Program-made: the position numbers and the translations under genes
In this document: positions 16,153-25,292 of the stretch, piece by piece
How positions within the stretch are numbered: position 1 is the first letter of the stretch
Layout: each line of letters opens with the position of its first letter
From: Flavobacterium resistens
Lineage (GTDB): Bacteria; Bacteroidota; Bacteroidia; Flavobacteriales; Flavobacteriaceae
NCBI RefSeq assembly: GCF_900182645.1
Contig: NZ_FXTA01000006.1
Coordinates: forward strand, 186,001 to 250,000
Direction of reading: 5' to 3'
DNA length: 64,000 nucleotides
The notes under the pieces: model-generated
Told to the model about the DNA's origin: nothing
Databases searched by the model: none
Seen by the model: the letters and a program-made list of their open reading frames with translations, nothing else

Positions 16153-19100
16153 TTGAAGTATTTTGTTCTGCATTTTATACTGCTGTTTGGTTTCACTTCG
16201 CTGAGTTTTGCACAGGATAATCCGGTGAAATTTCTTGATATTTCTGACGGTTTGTCGAACAATTCCGTGATGACTATTTTTCAGGACAGCGACGGTTATC
16301 TTTGGTTTGGAACTTACGACGGACTAAATCGTTACGATGGTTACAACTTTAAAGTTTTTAGAAACCGAATCAACGATAAAAAATCACTTTCCTTTAATGC
16401 CATTTACAATATCGAAGGCGATTCTCGAAAAAACATTTGGGTTGGAGGCGCAAACGGAATCAGCATTTACAATAAAGTAACGACCACATTTCAGCCGGCT
16501 GAATATCTTTCATCGAATAAAAAGAAAATCTTAAATGGTATTATCCATCAGATGCGCTCCGTTTCTGAGAATCTGTTTTTGATTGCTTCGCAGAGTTTAG
16601 GTTTGGTTAGTTTTGAAAATGGATCATTTGTCGGGAAACAAATTCCGCTTACTGTTTTGGGCAATAAAATCAGCATCAATAATTATGATGCGATTGCGAT
16701 TCAGGAAGATAAAAAGAATAAACATTCGTGGGTTTACGTGCGCAATGTTGGAATTTGCAGTTACAGTTATTCGTCTAAAACCTTAAAAGCCGTTTTCTCG
16801 CTTTCAAAAGAAGTTAAGGCAATGAAATTAGCTTCTGACGGAAATCTTTGGTTGGGAACAGATGAAGGACTTTTTCTCTTCAACACAAAAACAGGAATTA
16901 TTTCAGACAATTATTTTCCAAATAAATGCAGTGTAACTGATCTTTTGATCGACAAGAAAAAAGAGCTTTGGATTACGACAGACGGTTGTGGCATTTACAA
17001 AGTCATCGGAACAAATAAAAAAGCGATTCTGTTTAATAATGTAAACGATAATCAGTTGGCAAAAAGCAATTCGGTTTGGAGTTTGTATGAAGATAAAGAC
17101 GGAAACATTTGGTTTGGTTCTTTGCGCGGTGGTATCAGTATGCTGAGCAATTCGCCAAAGTATTTTAAAAACATTCGATACAATGCCAAAGATCCTGCTG
17201 AAAACTTCATTTTGTCTTTCTGTGAAGATGAAAAAAAGAATCTTTGGGTAGGAACTGATGGCGCTGGATTAAAATATTGGAACAGAAAAAATAACTCGTA
17301 TATCAATTACGGAAATAAACTTTCAAGTCCGTTTATTACTGGAATTGTTAGGGATAATAATAACGAAATTTGGCTTTCGACCTGGGCGGGCGGTGTCAAT
17401 AAAATTAATCCGAAGAACAATTCGGTTACGCAATATTATTGTTTTAATCCTTTTACGAAACAAATCGAAAAGAATATTTGGTTTGTTTACAAAGATTCAA
17501 AATCGAATATTTGGGCGAGTGCGACAAATGAAGGTTCGCTGTATTTTTTCGACAGAACAAAAAACAGTTTTGTGCTTTTTGACAAATCGGTTACGAACTT
17601 GCAATGCTTGACGGAAACCAGCGATGGAAAACTTTGGGGCGGAAATTATACCAATTTATTTTCGATCGAAAAAAATACAAGAAAAATCAATAAAGTTTCG
17701 ATTGGAAACCCAATTCGCTGTATTCACGAAGACAATGACAAAAATCTCTGGCTGGGAACTCAGGAAGGCGGACTTTTATTATTTGACCGAAAGAAAAATA
17801 CGTTTAAAAGACTGACAACAGATGATGGTTTGCCGTCAAATACGATTTTAAGACTGCTCGAAGATAAGGAAGGAAATCTTTGGATGAGTACTTATAATGG
17901 AGTTTGTAGATTTGATAAAAAGAGACAAACGTTTCGCAATTTCTCTGTAAATGATGGTTTGCAGAGTAATCAGTTTAGTTTTAATGCCGGAATTGAATTA
18001 TCGACTGGAGAGTTTCTTTTTGGCGGAATAAACGGCTTCAATATCTTTTTTCCTGAGGCAATCAAAGGATTCAATCAGAAGAATAATTTATTGCTGAGTG
18101 ATTTTTATGTGAATAATCAATCTATAGAAGAAAGTAAAGTCGAAGTTACAAATGACGATTCGACCAAAATGAAAGAAGTAAGTTTAGATTATGATCAAAC
18201 GGCTTTGTCATTAGAATTTGTAGCAATTGATTACAACAATGCAGATAAAATAAATTATGCCTATTTCCTTGAAGGCTGGGACGAACAATGGAATTATGTG
18301 GGTCAGGCCCGAAAAGCAAATTATTCGAGGCTGCCGGAGGGAAAATATACGTTTAAAGTAAAAACGACAAACGCAAAAGGTGGCTGGAACAAAGAAGTCA
18401 GCCTTATTTCAATTGAAGTTTTACCGCCTTGGTACAGAACCTGGTGGGCGTATACTTTGTATTTGCTCGGAATTGCGGGGGCACTTTTTGTTTATTTGGA
18501 TTACGAAAAAAATAAAGAAGCACTAAAATATAAAGTCAAAATCGCCGAATTAGAAAGCAAGAAAGAAAAAGAAATTGCCGAGAAACAATCGTCAATGTTT
18601 ACCTATATCTCGCATGAATTCAGAACGCCGCTTTCGCTGATTATAAATCCGCTGAAAAAAGCAGTTCAGAAAGAACGTGTCGAAAACGGATCTTCGGGCA
18701 GTGATTTGGCAATTGCGCATAGAAATGCGAGACGTCTTTTGAGTTTGGTCGACCAACTTTTGCTTTTCAGAAAAGCCGAAAATGATGCGGATTCACTTAG
18801 ATTATCGCCTATAAATGTCAATAAACTTTGCAATGAAGTGTATCAATGTTTTGTAAATCAGGCCAAAGACAAAAACATTAATTACAATTTTGACATTCCT
18901 GAAAATGAAATTGAGATTATTGGCGATTATGAAAAAATCGAAATTTCGCTTTTTAACTTAATGTCGAATGCTTTTAAATATACTCCAATTGGCGGCGAAA
19001 TTAATCTAAAATTAACCGAAACTAATTCGGATGTTGAAATGGAAATTTCAGACAGCGGAGAAGGAATCGATAAAGCTGATATTGACGTTATATTCGAGAA

Positions 19101-20193
19101 ATTCAGACAAATTAATTCGAAAGTTTCTATAAGTACCGGTTTTGGAATCGGGCTTTTTATCGTGAAATATTTTGTAGACAAACACAAAGGAAAAGTAAGT
19201 TGCAGTAGTGAAATTGGAAAAGGAAGTATTTTTAAGTTGACATTCTTAAAAGGAAGCAGTCATTTTGAAAATGCGGTTATTACAAATGATGTGCAGCAAA
19301 GAAGTCAGCTTTTTGACGAACTGAATATTGATGATACTGAAGAAAATAATTTGGTTAATAATCAGATTTCAGAAACTGATTTTCAAACCGTAATGCTGAC
19401 TGAAAAACGCACCATTTTAATTATTGACGATAATGATGATATCCGAAATTATCTAATCAAATTGTTTTCTGAAAATTATATGGTTTACAGTGCCGAAAAT
19501 GGAGAAGAAGGCTTGAAACTGACCAAAAAACATATGCCTGATTTGGTTATCAGCGATATTACAATGGAGCAAATGGACGGTCTTGAGCTTTGCCGAAAGA
19601 TTAAGGAAAGTAATGATTTGTCTCATATTCCGGTTATTTTATTGACAGCTTCAAAAAATCCAGAAACGCATTTACAAGGAATTAATGACGGTGCCGATGA
19701 TTATATCATGAAACCTTTTGATGATGATATTCTCGTTGCGCGTGTAGAATCGTTATTAAAAAACAGAAGCAATCTTCGTACTTATTTTCTGGACAGTATT
19801 ACATTAAAAGAAAATACACAGAAAGTTCCAGCTGAATATCAATTTATCCTAAAAAAATGTATTGATATTGTTGAAGCCAATATTCATAAAAAAGATTTTA
19901 CCATAAAGACTTTTGCCCAAGAAATGGGAATGAGCCACAGAACGCTTTATACTAAAATCAAGATTATTTCGGGTCAGACTTTAAATGCTTTTATACGATC
20001 ACTCCGGATTCGCAGAGCAGCAATGTTAATGCTGACCGAAGATATGAATATTGCGCAGGCAAGTGCCGAAGTTGGTTTTGAAGATCCTAAATATTTTAGA
20101 CAACAGTTTGTAAAACTTTTTGGAATGACGCCTTCAGATTATATTAAAAAATATAAGAGCTCTTTCAACTCTGATTTGAATATTATCAGTTAA
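16153..20193 (+). CDS. Hybrid two-component system sensor/regulator (HTCS) of PUL 1
   Basis: 1346 aa from the TTG at 16153, which opens directly into a classic signal peptide (KYFVLHFILLFGFTSLSFAQ); a TTG at 16114 would add 13 residues. No in-frame ATG fits. In order: two-bladed-propeller repeats forming the periplasmic sensor (about 25-690), a Y_Y_Y domain (about 700-765), a membrane helix (about 767-787), a histidine kinase with His821 in 'SHEFRTP', Asn939 and 'DSGEGID', a receiver with Asp1135 ('VISDITMEQMDG') and Lys1187, then an AraC helix-turn-helix. It senses an oligosaccharide in the periplasm and activates the SusC/D operon downstream. The specific ligand is unknown. Confidence 0.92.
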   Translation: MKYFVLHFILLFGFTSLSFAQDNPVKFLDISDGLSNNSVMTIFQDSDGYLWFGTYDGLNRYDGYNFKVFRNRINDKKSLSFNAIYNIEGDSRKNIWVGGANGISIYNKVTTTFQPAEYLSSNKKKILNGIIHQMRSVSENLFLIASQSLGLVSFENGSFVGKQIPLTVLGNKISINNYDAIAIQEDKKNKHSWVYVRNVGICSYSYSSKTLKAVFSLSKEVKAMKLASDGNLWLGTDEGLFLFNTKTGIISDNYFPNKCSVTDLLIDKKKELWITTDGCGIYKVIGTNKKAILFNNVNDNQLAKSNSVWSLYEDKDGNIWFGSLRGGISMLSNSPKYFKNIRYNAKDPAENFILSFCEDEKKNLWVGTDGAGLKYWNRKNNSYINYGNKLSSPFITGIVRDNNNEIWLSTWAGGVNKINPKNNSVTQYYCFNPFTKQIEKNIWFVYKDSKSNIWASATNEGSLYFFDRTKNSFVLFDKSVTNLQCLTETSDGKLWGGNYTNLFSIEKNTRKINKVSIGNPIRCIHEDNDKNLWLGTQEGGLLLFDRKKNTFKRLTTDDGLPSNTILRLLEDKEGNLWMSTYNGVCRFDKKRQTFRNFSVNDGLQSNQFSFNAGIELSTGEFLFGGINGFNIFFPEAIKGFNQKNNLLLSDFYVNNQSIEESKVEVTNDDSTKMKEVSLDYDQTALSLEFVAIDYNNADKINYAYFLEGWDEQWNYVGQARKANYSRLPEGKYTFKVKTTNAKGGWNKEVSLISIEVLPPWYRTWWAYTLYLLGIAGALFVYLDYEKNKEALKYKVKIAELESKKEKEIAEKQSSMFTYISHEFRTPLSLIINPLKKAVQKERVENGSSGSDLAIAHRNARRLLSLVDQLLLFRKAENDADSLRLSPINVNKLCNEVYQCFVNQAKDKNINYNFDIPENEIEIIGDYEKIEISLFNLMSNAFKYTPIGGEINLKLTETNSDVEMEISDSGEGIDKADIDVIFEKFRQINSKVSISTGFGIGLFIVKYFVDKHKGKVSCSSEIGKGSIFKLTFLKGSSHFENAVITNDVQQRSQLFDELNIDDTEENNLVNNQISETDFQTVMLTEKRTILIIDDNDDIRNYLIKLFSENYMVYSAENGEEGLKLTKKHMPDLVISDITMEQMDGLELCRKIKESNDLSHIPVILLTASKNPETHLQGINDGADDYIMKPFDDDILVARVESLLKNRSNLRTYFLDSITLKENTQKVPAEYQFILKKCIDIVEANIHKKDFTIKTFAQEMGMSHRTLYTKIKIISGQTLNAFIRSLRIRRAAMLMLTEDMNIAQASAEVGFEDPKYFRQQFVKLFGMTPSDYIKKYKSSFNSDLNIIS

Positions 20194-20583
20194 AAATCAT
20201 TTTCAGACTTTACATTTTCTTAAAGACTTAATTGCATTTTGCAAATGAGAGTGTATTTTTTTGAAAAATTTCAAACGTTTTAGTCTTAAAGCAAGGAATA
20301 TTTTAATAATTACAGATTCTTTAAAAATATAGGATTATTTTTTAATAGTCTGTAAATTTTAATCATTTATAATAGTTAATTACAAATTTGACCTCCTTTT
20401 TTTTCCATTTTACCCCTCCTTAGAAGTGTGATTTAAACATTTCTTTGCATCTGTAGTAATCGATTAAGTTGTATTACTGTAGAATTATTAAGTGTTATTT
20501 TTTTGATAAGTTTTTAATCAGTTTAAAGAATTGAGCCTTCTTTAAAATAAGATTGTAAGAGTTGGTTTTACGTATTACTTATC

Positions 20584-20608
20584 TGGCCCGCGACAAAATC
20601 GCGGGTCA
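20584..20608 (+). other. GC-rich hairpin in the PUL 1 leader
   Basis: TGGCCCGCGA and TCGCGGGTCA form a 10-bp stem (one G:U) around CAAAA. It is followed by A residues, not T, so it is not a normal terminator for the plus strand. Confidence 0.55.
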
Positions 20609-20674
20609 AAAAAAATAAAGCTTTACTGTTTTAGAAAAAGAAAAAAAAAGGAATATTAATCAAACTTTACTAAC

Positions 20675-20794
20675 ATGACAAAAACCAAACCACCGATTTT
20701 TCATTGTCTGTTTCCGTCTCCAAAAAGGAAAAGACAATCTAGATCTTCAAAAATGAGTCCGACTCATTTATTTAAACAATCACTTTACGCTTAA
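20675..20794 (+). CDS. Candidate small leader peptide (39 aa) before the SusE/C/D operon
   Basis: ATG to TAA, 39 codons, on the strand of the operon and 35 bases before the SusE/F-like gene. The predicted peptide is basic and has a run of Lys/Arg/Ser in the middle (PSPKRKRQSRSSK), with no export signal. Codon use looks unlike the neighbouring genes. It could be a regulatory leader peptide or an accidental open frame; nothing beyond position and frame supports expression. Confidence 0.3.
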   Translation: MTKTKPPIFHCLFPSPKRKRQSRSSKMSPTHLFKQSLYA

Positions 20795-20829
20795 AAAGAA
20801 CAAACTAACCTAACCTTAAAATTAAAGAA

Positions 20830-22227
20830 ATGAAAAAGAATAAATTTTTATTTTTTCTTGCCCTTTTTGCCGTTTTGTTTACAGGATGTCAAAGTAACGA
20901 TTCAGATTTTGCTCCATCTGATGATCCTACGGTAGTGATAGCTACAAAAGAGATTTATGGCGCACCAAATAGAAAATTCGAAATCAAAGCAGCGCTTGCT
21001 GATGATTTAGGATTAAAAAGTGTAGAAATCCAAATTCCGGAATTATCACTTGATAAAGTGATTTCGTTTGCAACAGATCCTTTGTTGAAAACATACGATC
21101 TAAGCTACTTTTTTGAAGTTCCGGCAAACAGAGGAACTTCTGAAGCTTTCAAAATAAAATTGACTATTACAGATGTTTCTGGAAATATTGTAAATGAGGA
21201 AATCAACCTTCGTTTAGACGGAGAATTTGCTGCACCATCTATTACTATGGTTTCTCCAAAAGAAGGAGCTGTAATTTTATTATCAACTAGCAATCAAATG
21301 CCAGTAAATTTTGTGGTAAACGACGATTCAGGTATTGATTATGTTCAAATTAAATGTGCCGCTTTAGGAATTGATGAAACTGTTCAATTAACGGGTTCAC
21401 CTCAATCTTATACATTCAATAAAACCTATACATTACCAGTAACAGCTGCAGATTATGTTTTGACAATTACTGCAAAAGACAAATTTGCTATTCCAAACAC
21501 TGGATCTTTGAATGTAAATATTGTGGCTACAAATGAGTATCCGGCAATCTATTTATGTGATCAGCCAAAAGGCACCAACCTGACTACTGATGCAGTTGGA
21601 GTTCCGATGTATTTCCACGAGAAAAGCGGACAGGATTTTGAATTCAAATATTACGCAGATAAAGACAACAAAGAAGTTTATTTCTTAGGTCAGGAATCAG
21701 ATTTTGCCCCACATTGTTTTGGTTTAAATACTGCAGGAGAATTAGCAGATGATGTTGCTTCGGCACCAATTATTTTGCCAACAAAAGGATATTACAAAAT
21801 TAAAGTGAATCCGAATACTTTAAAATATACAGTTGAGAAATACACGCCAACAAGCAAAGTATGGGCTGATATTGCGAATGGATTATGGCATGATGATGCG
21901 GCACTAAGAAAACCTTTCGTAAGTGTTTGCGGTGGCGGAATCAAAGATGCAAACTGGGATACTTGGAATGCATGGGTTATGACTGGATTGCACTTAAGCA
22001 ATAATTCGGCAAATCCTTATCAATTAGTTGGTGAATACACTTTAACCGGAACTATGGAAGCCACTTTTACAGGCCAATGGTGGGATCCTTCTTGGAGATT
22101 AATCAAAAACGGAATCTGTACAATGTCGCCAGGTGAGAACGGAAATGCTAAATATCCAGCTGCTGCGGGAGTTTACAAAGTAGTTCTTGATACTGAGTTA
22201 GAAAGAGTATTTATCACAAAAAAATAG
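20830..22227 (+). CDS. SusE/SusF-like outer-membrane glycan-binding lipoprotein
   Basis: 465 aa. Lipoprotein signal with Cys20 in 'LFTGCQSNDSD'; the acidic residues after the Cys fit surface export in Bacteroidota. Ig-like domains follow (about 30-120 and 135-230). The C-terminal half has the SusE/F-like tandem pattern of 'YLCDQPKG', 'FLGQESDFAPHCFGLN', 'GYYKIKVNPNTLKYTVEKY', 'GEYTLTGTMEATFTGQWWD' and 'AGVYKVVLDTELERVFITKK'. It binds polysaccharide at the cell surface alongside SusC/D. It precedes susC, the reverse of the usual C-D-E order. Confidence 0.82.
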   Translation: MKKNKFLFFLALFAVLFTGCQSNDSDFAPSDDPTVVIATKEIYGAPNRKFEIKAALADDLGLKSVEIQIPELSLDKVISFATDPLLKTYDLSYFFEVPANRGTSEAFKIKLTITDVSGNIVNEEINLRLDGEFAAPSITMVSPKEGAVILLSTSNQMPVNFVVNDDSGIDYVQIKCAALGIDETVQLTGSPQSYTFNKTYTLPVTAADYVLTITAKDKFAIPNTGSLNVNIVATNEYPAIYLCDQPKGTNLTTDAVGVPMYFHEKSGQDFEFKYYADKDNKEVYFLGQESDFAPHCFGLNTAGELADDVASAPIILPTKGYYKIKVNPNTLKYTVEKYTPTSKVWADIANGLWHDDAALRKPFVSVCGGGIKDANWDTWNAWVMTGLHLSNNSANPYQLVGEYTLTGTMEATFTGQWWDPSWRLIKNGICTMSPGENGNAKYPAAAGVYKVVLDTELERVFITKK

Positions 22228-22269
22228 TTATGACTTTGTTATAACATTTAATAAATAAAACAGCTTAAT

Positions 22270-25200
22270 ATGAAATTTAAATATATAGGATTTTTTATTG
22301 CCCTAATGTGTACTGCTGTATCATTTGGACAAATAAAAATAACAGGTACTGTTAAGGATAAAGGTGCAGTACCAATTCCGGGTGTTAATATCGTTGTAAA
22401 AGGAGCTTCAACTAACACGTCAACAGATTTTGATGGAAAGTTCGCAATCGAGGTCCCGAATAAAAATGCGCAAATTGAATTGTCTTTTGTTGGTTTTGCC
22501 AATAAAATAGTTCCAGTTGGTGATAAAACTAATTTTGATATTGTTTTAGAAGAATCAAGTCAGGCATTAGATGAAATTGTAGTTGTAGGTTATGCTGCGG
22601 TAAAAAAGAGCGATGTAACGAGTTCTATTTCTTCTGTAAAAGGAAAAGAATTGCAAACTATGACAGTAGGAAACGTAACAGAATCGCTTCAGGGAAAAGT
22701 TTCTGGAGTACAAGTTGTAGGCGCTGGAGGTCCAGGTGCACAACCAAGAGTATTGATTCGTGGTATTTCTACAGTAAACTTGAGCACAGATCCGCTTTAT
22801 GTTGTTGACGGAATCCCGATGGGAACAAGCATCAACTTCTTGAGCAACAACGAAATTGAATCGATGGAAGTTTTGAAAGATGCTTCTGCAAGTGCAATTT
22901 ACGGTTCACGTGCATCAAACGGAGTTATCTTGATTACAACTAAAAAAGGAAAAGTTGGAAAAACAAGATTCAATTTTGATACAAGTTCAGGAATGCAGTT
23001 TATGAATAATCCGTATCATATGGCTGATGCACAAAGCTATGCAACAATTATGAACACGGCTTATAATAATTCTGGTTATTCAGATTATTTACCAAATCCT
23101 TCTCAATACCAAGGAAAAACTACAGATTGGTGGAATGCAGGAATTAGAAAGGCAAGTCCAGTTGTGAATGCTTCTCTTGGAGTTACAGGAGGTTCTGAAA
23201 AACATACTTTCGCAATCAGCTTAAACTACTACAACTCTGAATCGATGTACGAAGTAGGAGGTTGGGAAAGAATCACAATGAGAATTGCAAATGATTTTAA
23301 ATTCTCTGATAAATTCTCTGCTGGAATTACATTAAACCCGCGTTACGAAACGTATGGTTCTCCAGGAAACTGGGCAGATTTTGACAAAATTGATCCAATC
23401 ACACCAATTTACAAACCAGCAGATCAATTAAACGGAACTGAAAACGAATACAGTATTTATGCACGTTCTCCTTCTTATATCTGGAATCCGGTTGCAGCTG
23501 TAAAACGTTATGATGATTTTACAGATCAATACAACTTGAACACAAATGGTTATTTGCAATACACGCCAATCAAAGGTTTAGTGATTCGTTCACAAGCATC
23601 GATTGAAGTGGGAGATATCGTAAGAAATAAATTCAGTCCAGACTTCGTAATTGACGCTGCACACGAAAAAGCAGAAATCAACAGCGTTGAAAAATGGAAC
23701 ACTACAGATGTTAACTGGTCTTGGCAAAATACTGCTACCTATACTAGAACATTTGCAGAAAAACACAATGCCTCTTTAATGATTGGTAATACAATGGAAG
23801 AATACAACCAAAGCAAACTTTGGGGATATGGAGAAGGAGTTCCAAACAACTCTGATTCTATGAGAGAATTAGATGCAGCTACTAAAAATCGTAATAGCAG
23901 CGGTAATAGAACATCAAATTCTTTGATGTCTTATATTTCTCGTTTTTCTTATAATTATGACGGAAAATATTATTTGACAGGTACTTTCAGACGTGACGGT
24001 TCTTCAAAATTCATGGAAAACAACAAATGGGCAAATTTCCCATCTGCATCGGTTTCTTGGAGAATTTTGAATGAAGATTTTATGGAATCGACAAAAGATG
24101 TTTTAAGTGATTTAAGATTTAGAGCAGGTTGGGGTAAAGTAGGAAATCAAAACTTACCAAGTGCAGTTTATCAATCTAATATCGGAACAGGTTTTTACCC
24201 AATCGGAAGTGATATCGCGGATACTTCTTATCCTTCTACAATGGCAAATAAAGACATTAAATGGGAAACTGTTGAAGATGTTTCTTTCGGACTTGATTTC
24301 GGATTATGGAAAAATAAGCTTTCTGGATCTTTAGAATATTACCAAAAGAAAACAAACGATATGTTGTTCTTAAAACAATTTCCAACATATAGCGGTTTCC
24401 CTGGATATTCTACAATGTGGACAAATGTTGGTTCAATGAAATCAAATGGTGTCGATTTATTAGTTTCTTATAAAGACAAAAAAGGAGATTTCTCATACGG
24501 TGTTGATGTAACTTTTACAACTGTAAATGTGAAGATGATAAATTTATCTGCTGACGGAGAAAAATTATACGGTTCAAGCAACAGAACTTTGACTGTTGAA
24601 GGTAATGAGCCTGGTTATTTTTACGGATATGTTGCTGATGGTTTGTTCCAAAATCAAACAGAATTAAACTCTCATACTGATGAGCACGGAACAAAATTAC
24701 AGCCTTACGCACAAGTTGGAGACGTTCGTTTTAAAGATATTAACGGTGACGGAAAATTAGACGATAAAGACAGAACAAAAATTGGTTCTCCTTGGGCTGA
24801 TTATAACGTGGGTCTTAATTTGACTTTTGCTTACAAAAATTTTGATTTAGTGGCTAATTTCTATTCAAGTATTGGAAATGATTTGATCAACCAAAATATT
24901 TCAGATTTATATAATGGTGCAAGTTTGACAAATAAAGTTAACGGATTAGATCAAATGGCTTGGCATGGAGAAGGAACTTCAAATTATGTTCCTCGTTTGT
25001 CAAAAGATGATAACAACGAAAACTTTACAAAATTCTCTTCTTTATATGTTGAAGACGGATCTTATGTACGTATGAAAAATCTTCAGGTTGGTTATTCTTT
25101 CTACAATAAATTCGGATTGGATAAACTAAGACTTTCGTTATCAGGTCAAAATTTATGGACTTGGACAAATTATACAGGAGTTGATCCTGAAGTAGGAGGC

Positions 25201-25281
25201 GGAGTTTTAGGATCAGGTTTTGGTGGATGGAATTATCCGGTTCAGCCAACAATCCTGATGGGTCTTAATGTAGCATTTTAA
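22270..25281 (+). CDS. susC: SusC-like TonB-dependent outer-membrane transporter
   Basis: 1003 aa, normal for SusC. Signal peptide (about 1-20), carboxypeptidase-D-like regulatory domain ('ITGTVKDKGAVPIPGVNIVVKG', about 22-95), TonB box region 'LDEIVVVGYAAVKKSDVTSS', plug domain ('GKVSGVQVVG', 'VLKDASASAIYGSRASNGVILITTKKG') and a long beta-barrel. It imports oligosaccharides in partnership with the SusD lipoprotein encoded 11 bases downstream. The specificity cannot be read from the sequence; the enzyme set suggests galacto/arabino-oligosaccharides. Confidence 0.95.
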   Translation: MKFKYIGFFIALMCTAVSFGQIKITGTVKDKGAVPIPGVNIVVKGASTNTSTDFDGKFAIEVPNKNAQIELSFVGFANKIVPVGDKTNFDIVLEESSQALDEIVVVGYAAVKKSDVTSSISSVKGKELQTMTVGNVTESLQGKVSGVQVVGAGGPGAQPRVLIRGISTVNLSTDPLYVVDGIPMGTSINFLSNNEIESMEVLKDASASAIYGSRASNGVILITTKKGKVGKTRFNFDTSSGMQFMNNPYHMADAQSYATIMNTAYNNSGYSDYLPNPSQYQGKTTDWWNAGIRKASPVVNASLGVTGGSEKHTFAISLNYYNSESMYEVGGWERITMRIANDFKFSDKFSAGITLNPRYETYGSPGNWADFDKIDPITPIYKPADQLNGTENEYSIYARSPSYIWNPVAAVKRYDDFTDQYNLNTNGYLQYTPIKGLVIRSQASIEVGDIVRNKFSPDFVIDAAHEKAEINSVEKWNTTDVNWSWQNTATYTRTFAEKHNASLMIGNTMEEYNQSKLWGYGEGVPNNSDSMRELDAATKNRNSSGNRTSNSLMSYISRFSYNYDGKYYLTGTFRRDGSSKFMENNKWANFPSASVSWRILNEDFMESTKDVLSDLRFRAGWGKVGNQNLPSAVYQSNIGTGFYPIGSDIADTSYPSTMANKDIKWETVEDVSFGLDFGLWKNKLSGSLEYYQKKTNDMLFLKQFPTYSGFPGYSTMWTNVGSMKSNGVDLLVSYKDKKGDFSYGVDVTFTTVNVKMINLSADGEKLYGSSNRTLTVEGNEPGYFYGYVADGLFQNQTELNSHTDEHGTKLQPYAQVGDVRFKDINGDGKLDDKDRTKIGSPWADYNVGLNLTFAYKNFDLVANFYSSIGNDLINQNISDLYNGASLTNKVNGLDQMAWHGEGTSNYVPRLSKDDNNENFTKFSSLYVEDGSYVRMKNLQVGYSFYNKFGLDKLRLSLSGQNLWTWTNYTGVDPEVGGGVLGSGFGGWNYPVQPTILMGLNVAF

Positions 25282-25292
25282 TAAAAACGATC

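Larger units (their letters stand above)
20194..20829 (+). promoter_or_regulatory. Regulatory leader of the PUL 1 operon
   Basis: 636 bases between the HTCS and the first operon gene. It contains a repeated pyrimidine-rich motif at 20385-20421 (TTTGACCTCCTT and TTTTACCCCTCCTT, 23 bases apart start to start), then a promoter-like TTTCTTTG near 20440-20447. A GC-rich hairpin lies at 20584-20608, a small reading frame at 20675-20794, and CTAACCTAACC at 20805-20815. The motif pair sits where an AraC-type activator would bind. The transcript leader would be about 380 bases. Confidence 0.5.

Noticed and set aside
20584..20608. Terminator of the HTCS 1 gene
   Set aside because: The hairpin is followed by A residues rather than T on the relevant strand and is 390 bases past the stop.
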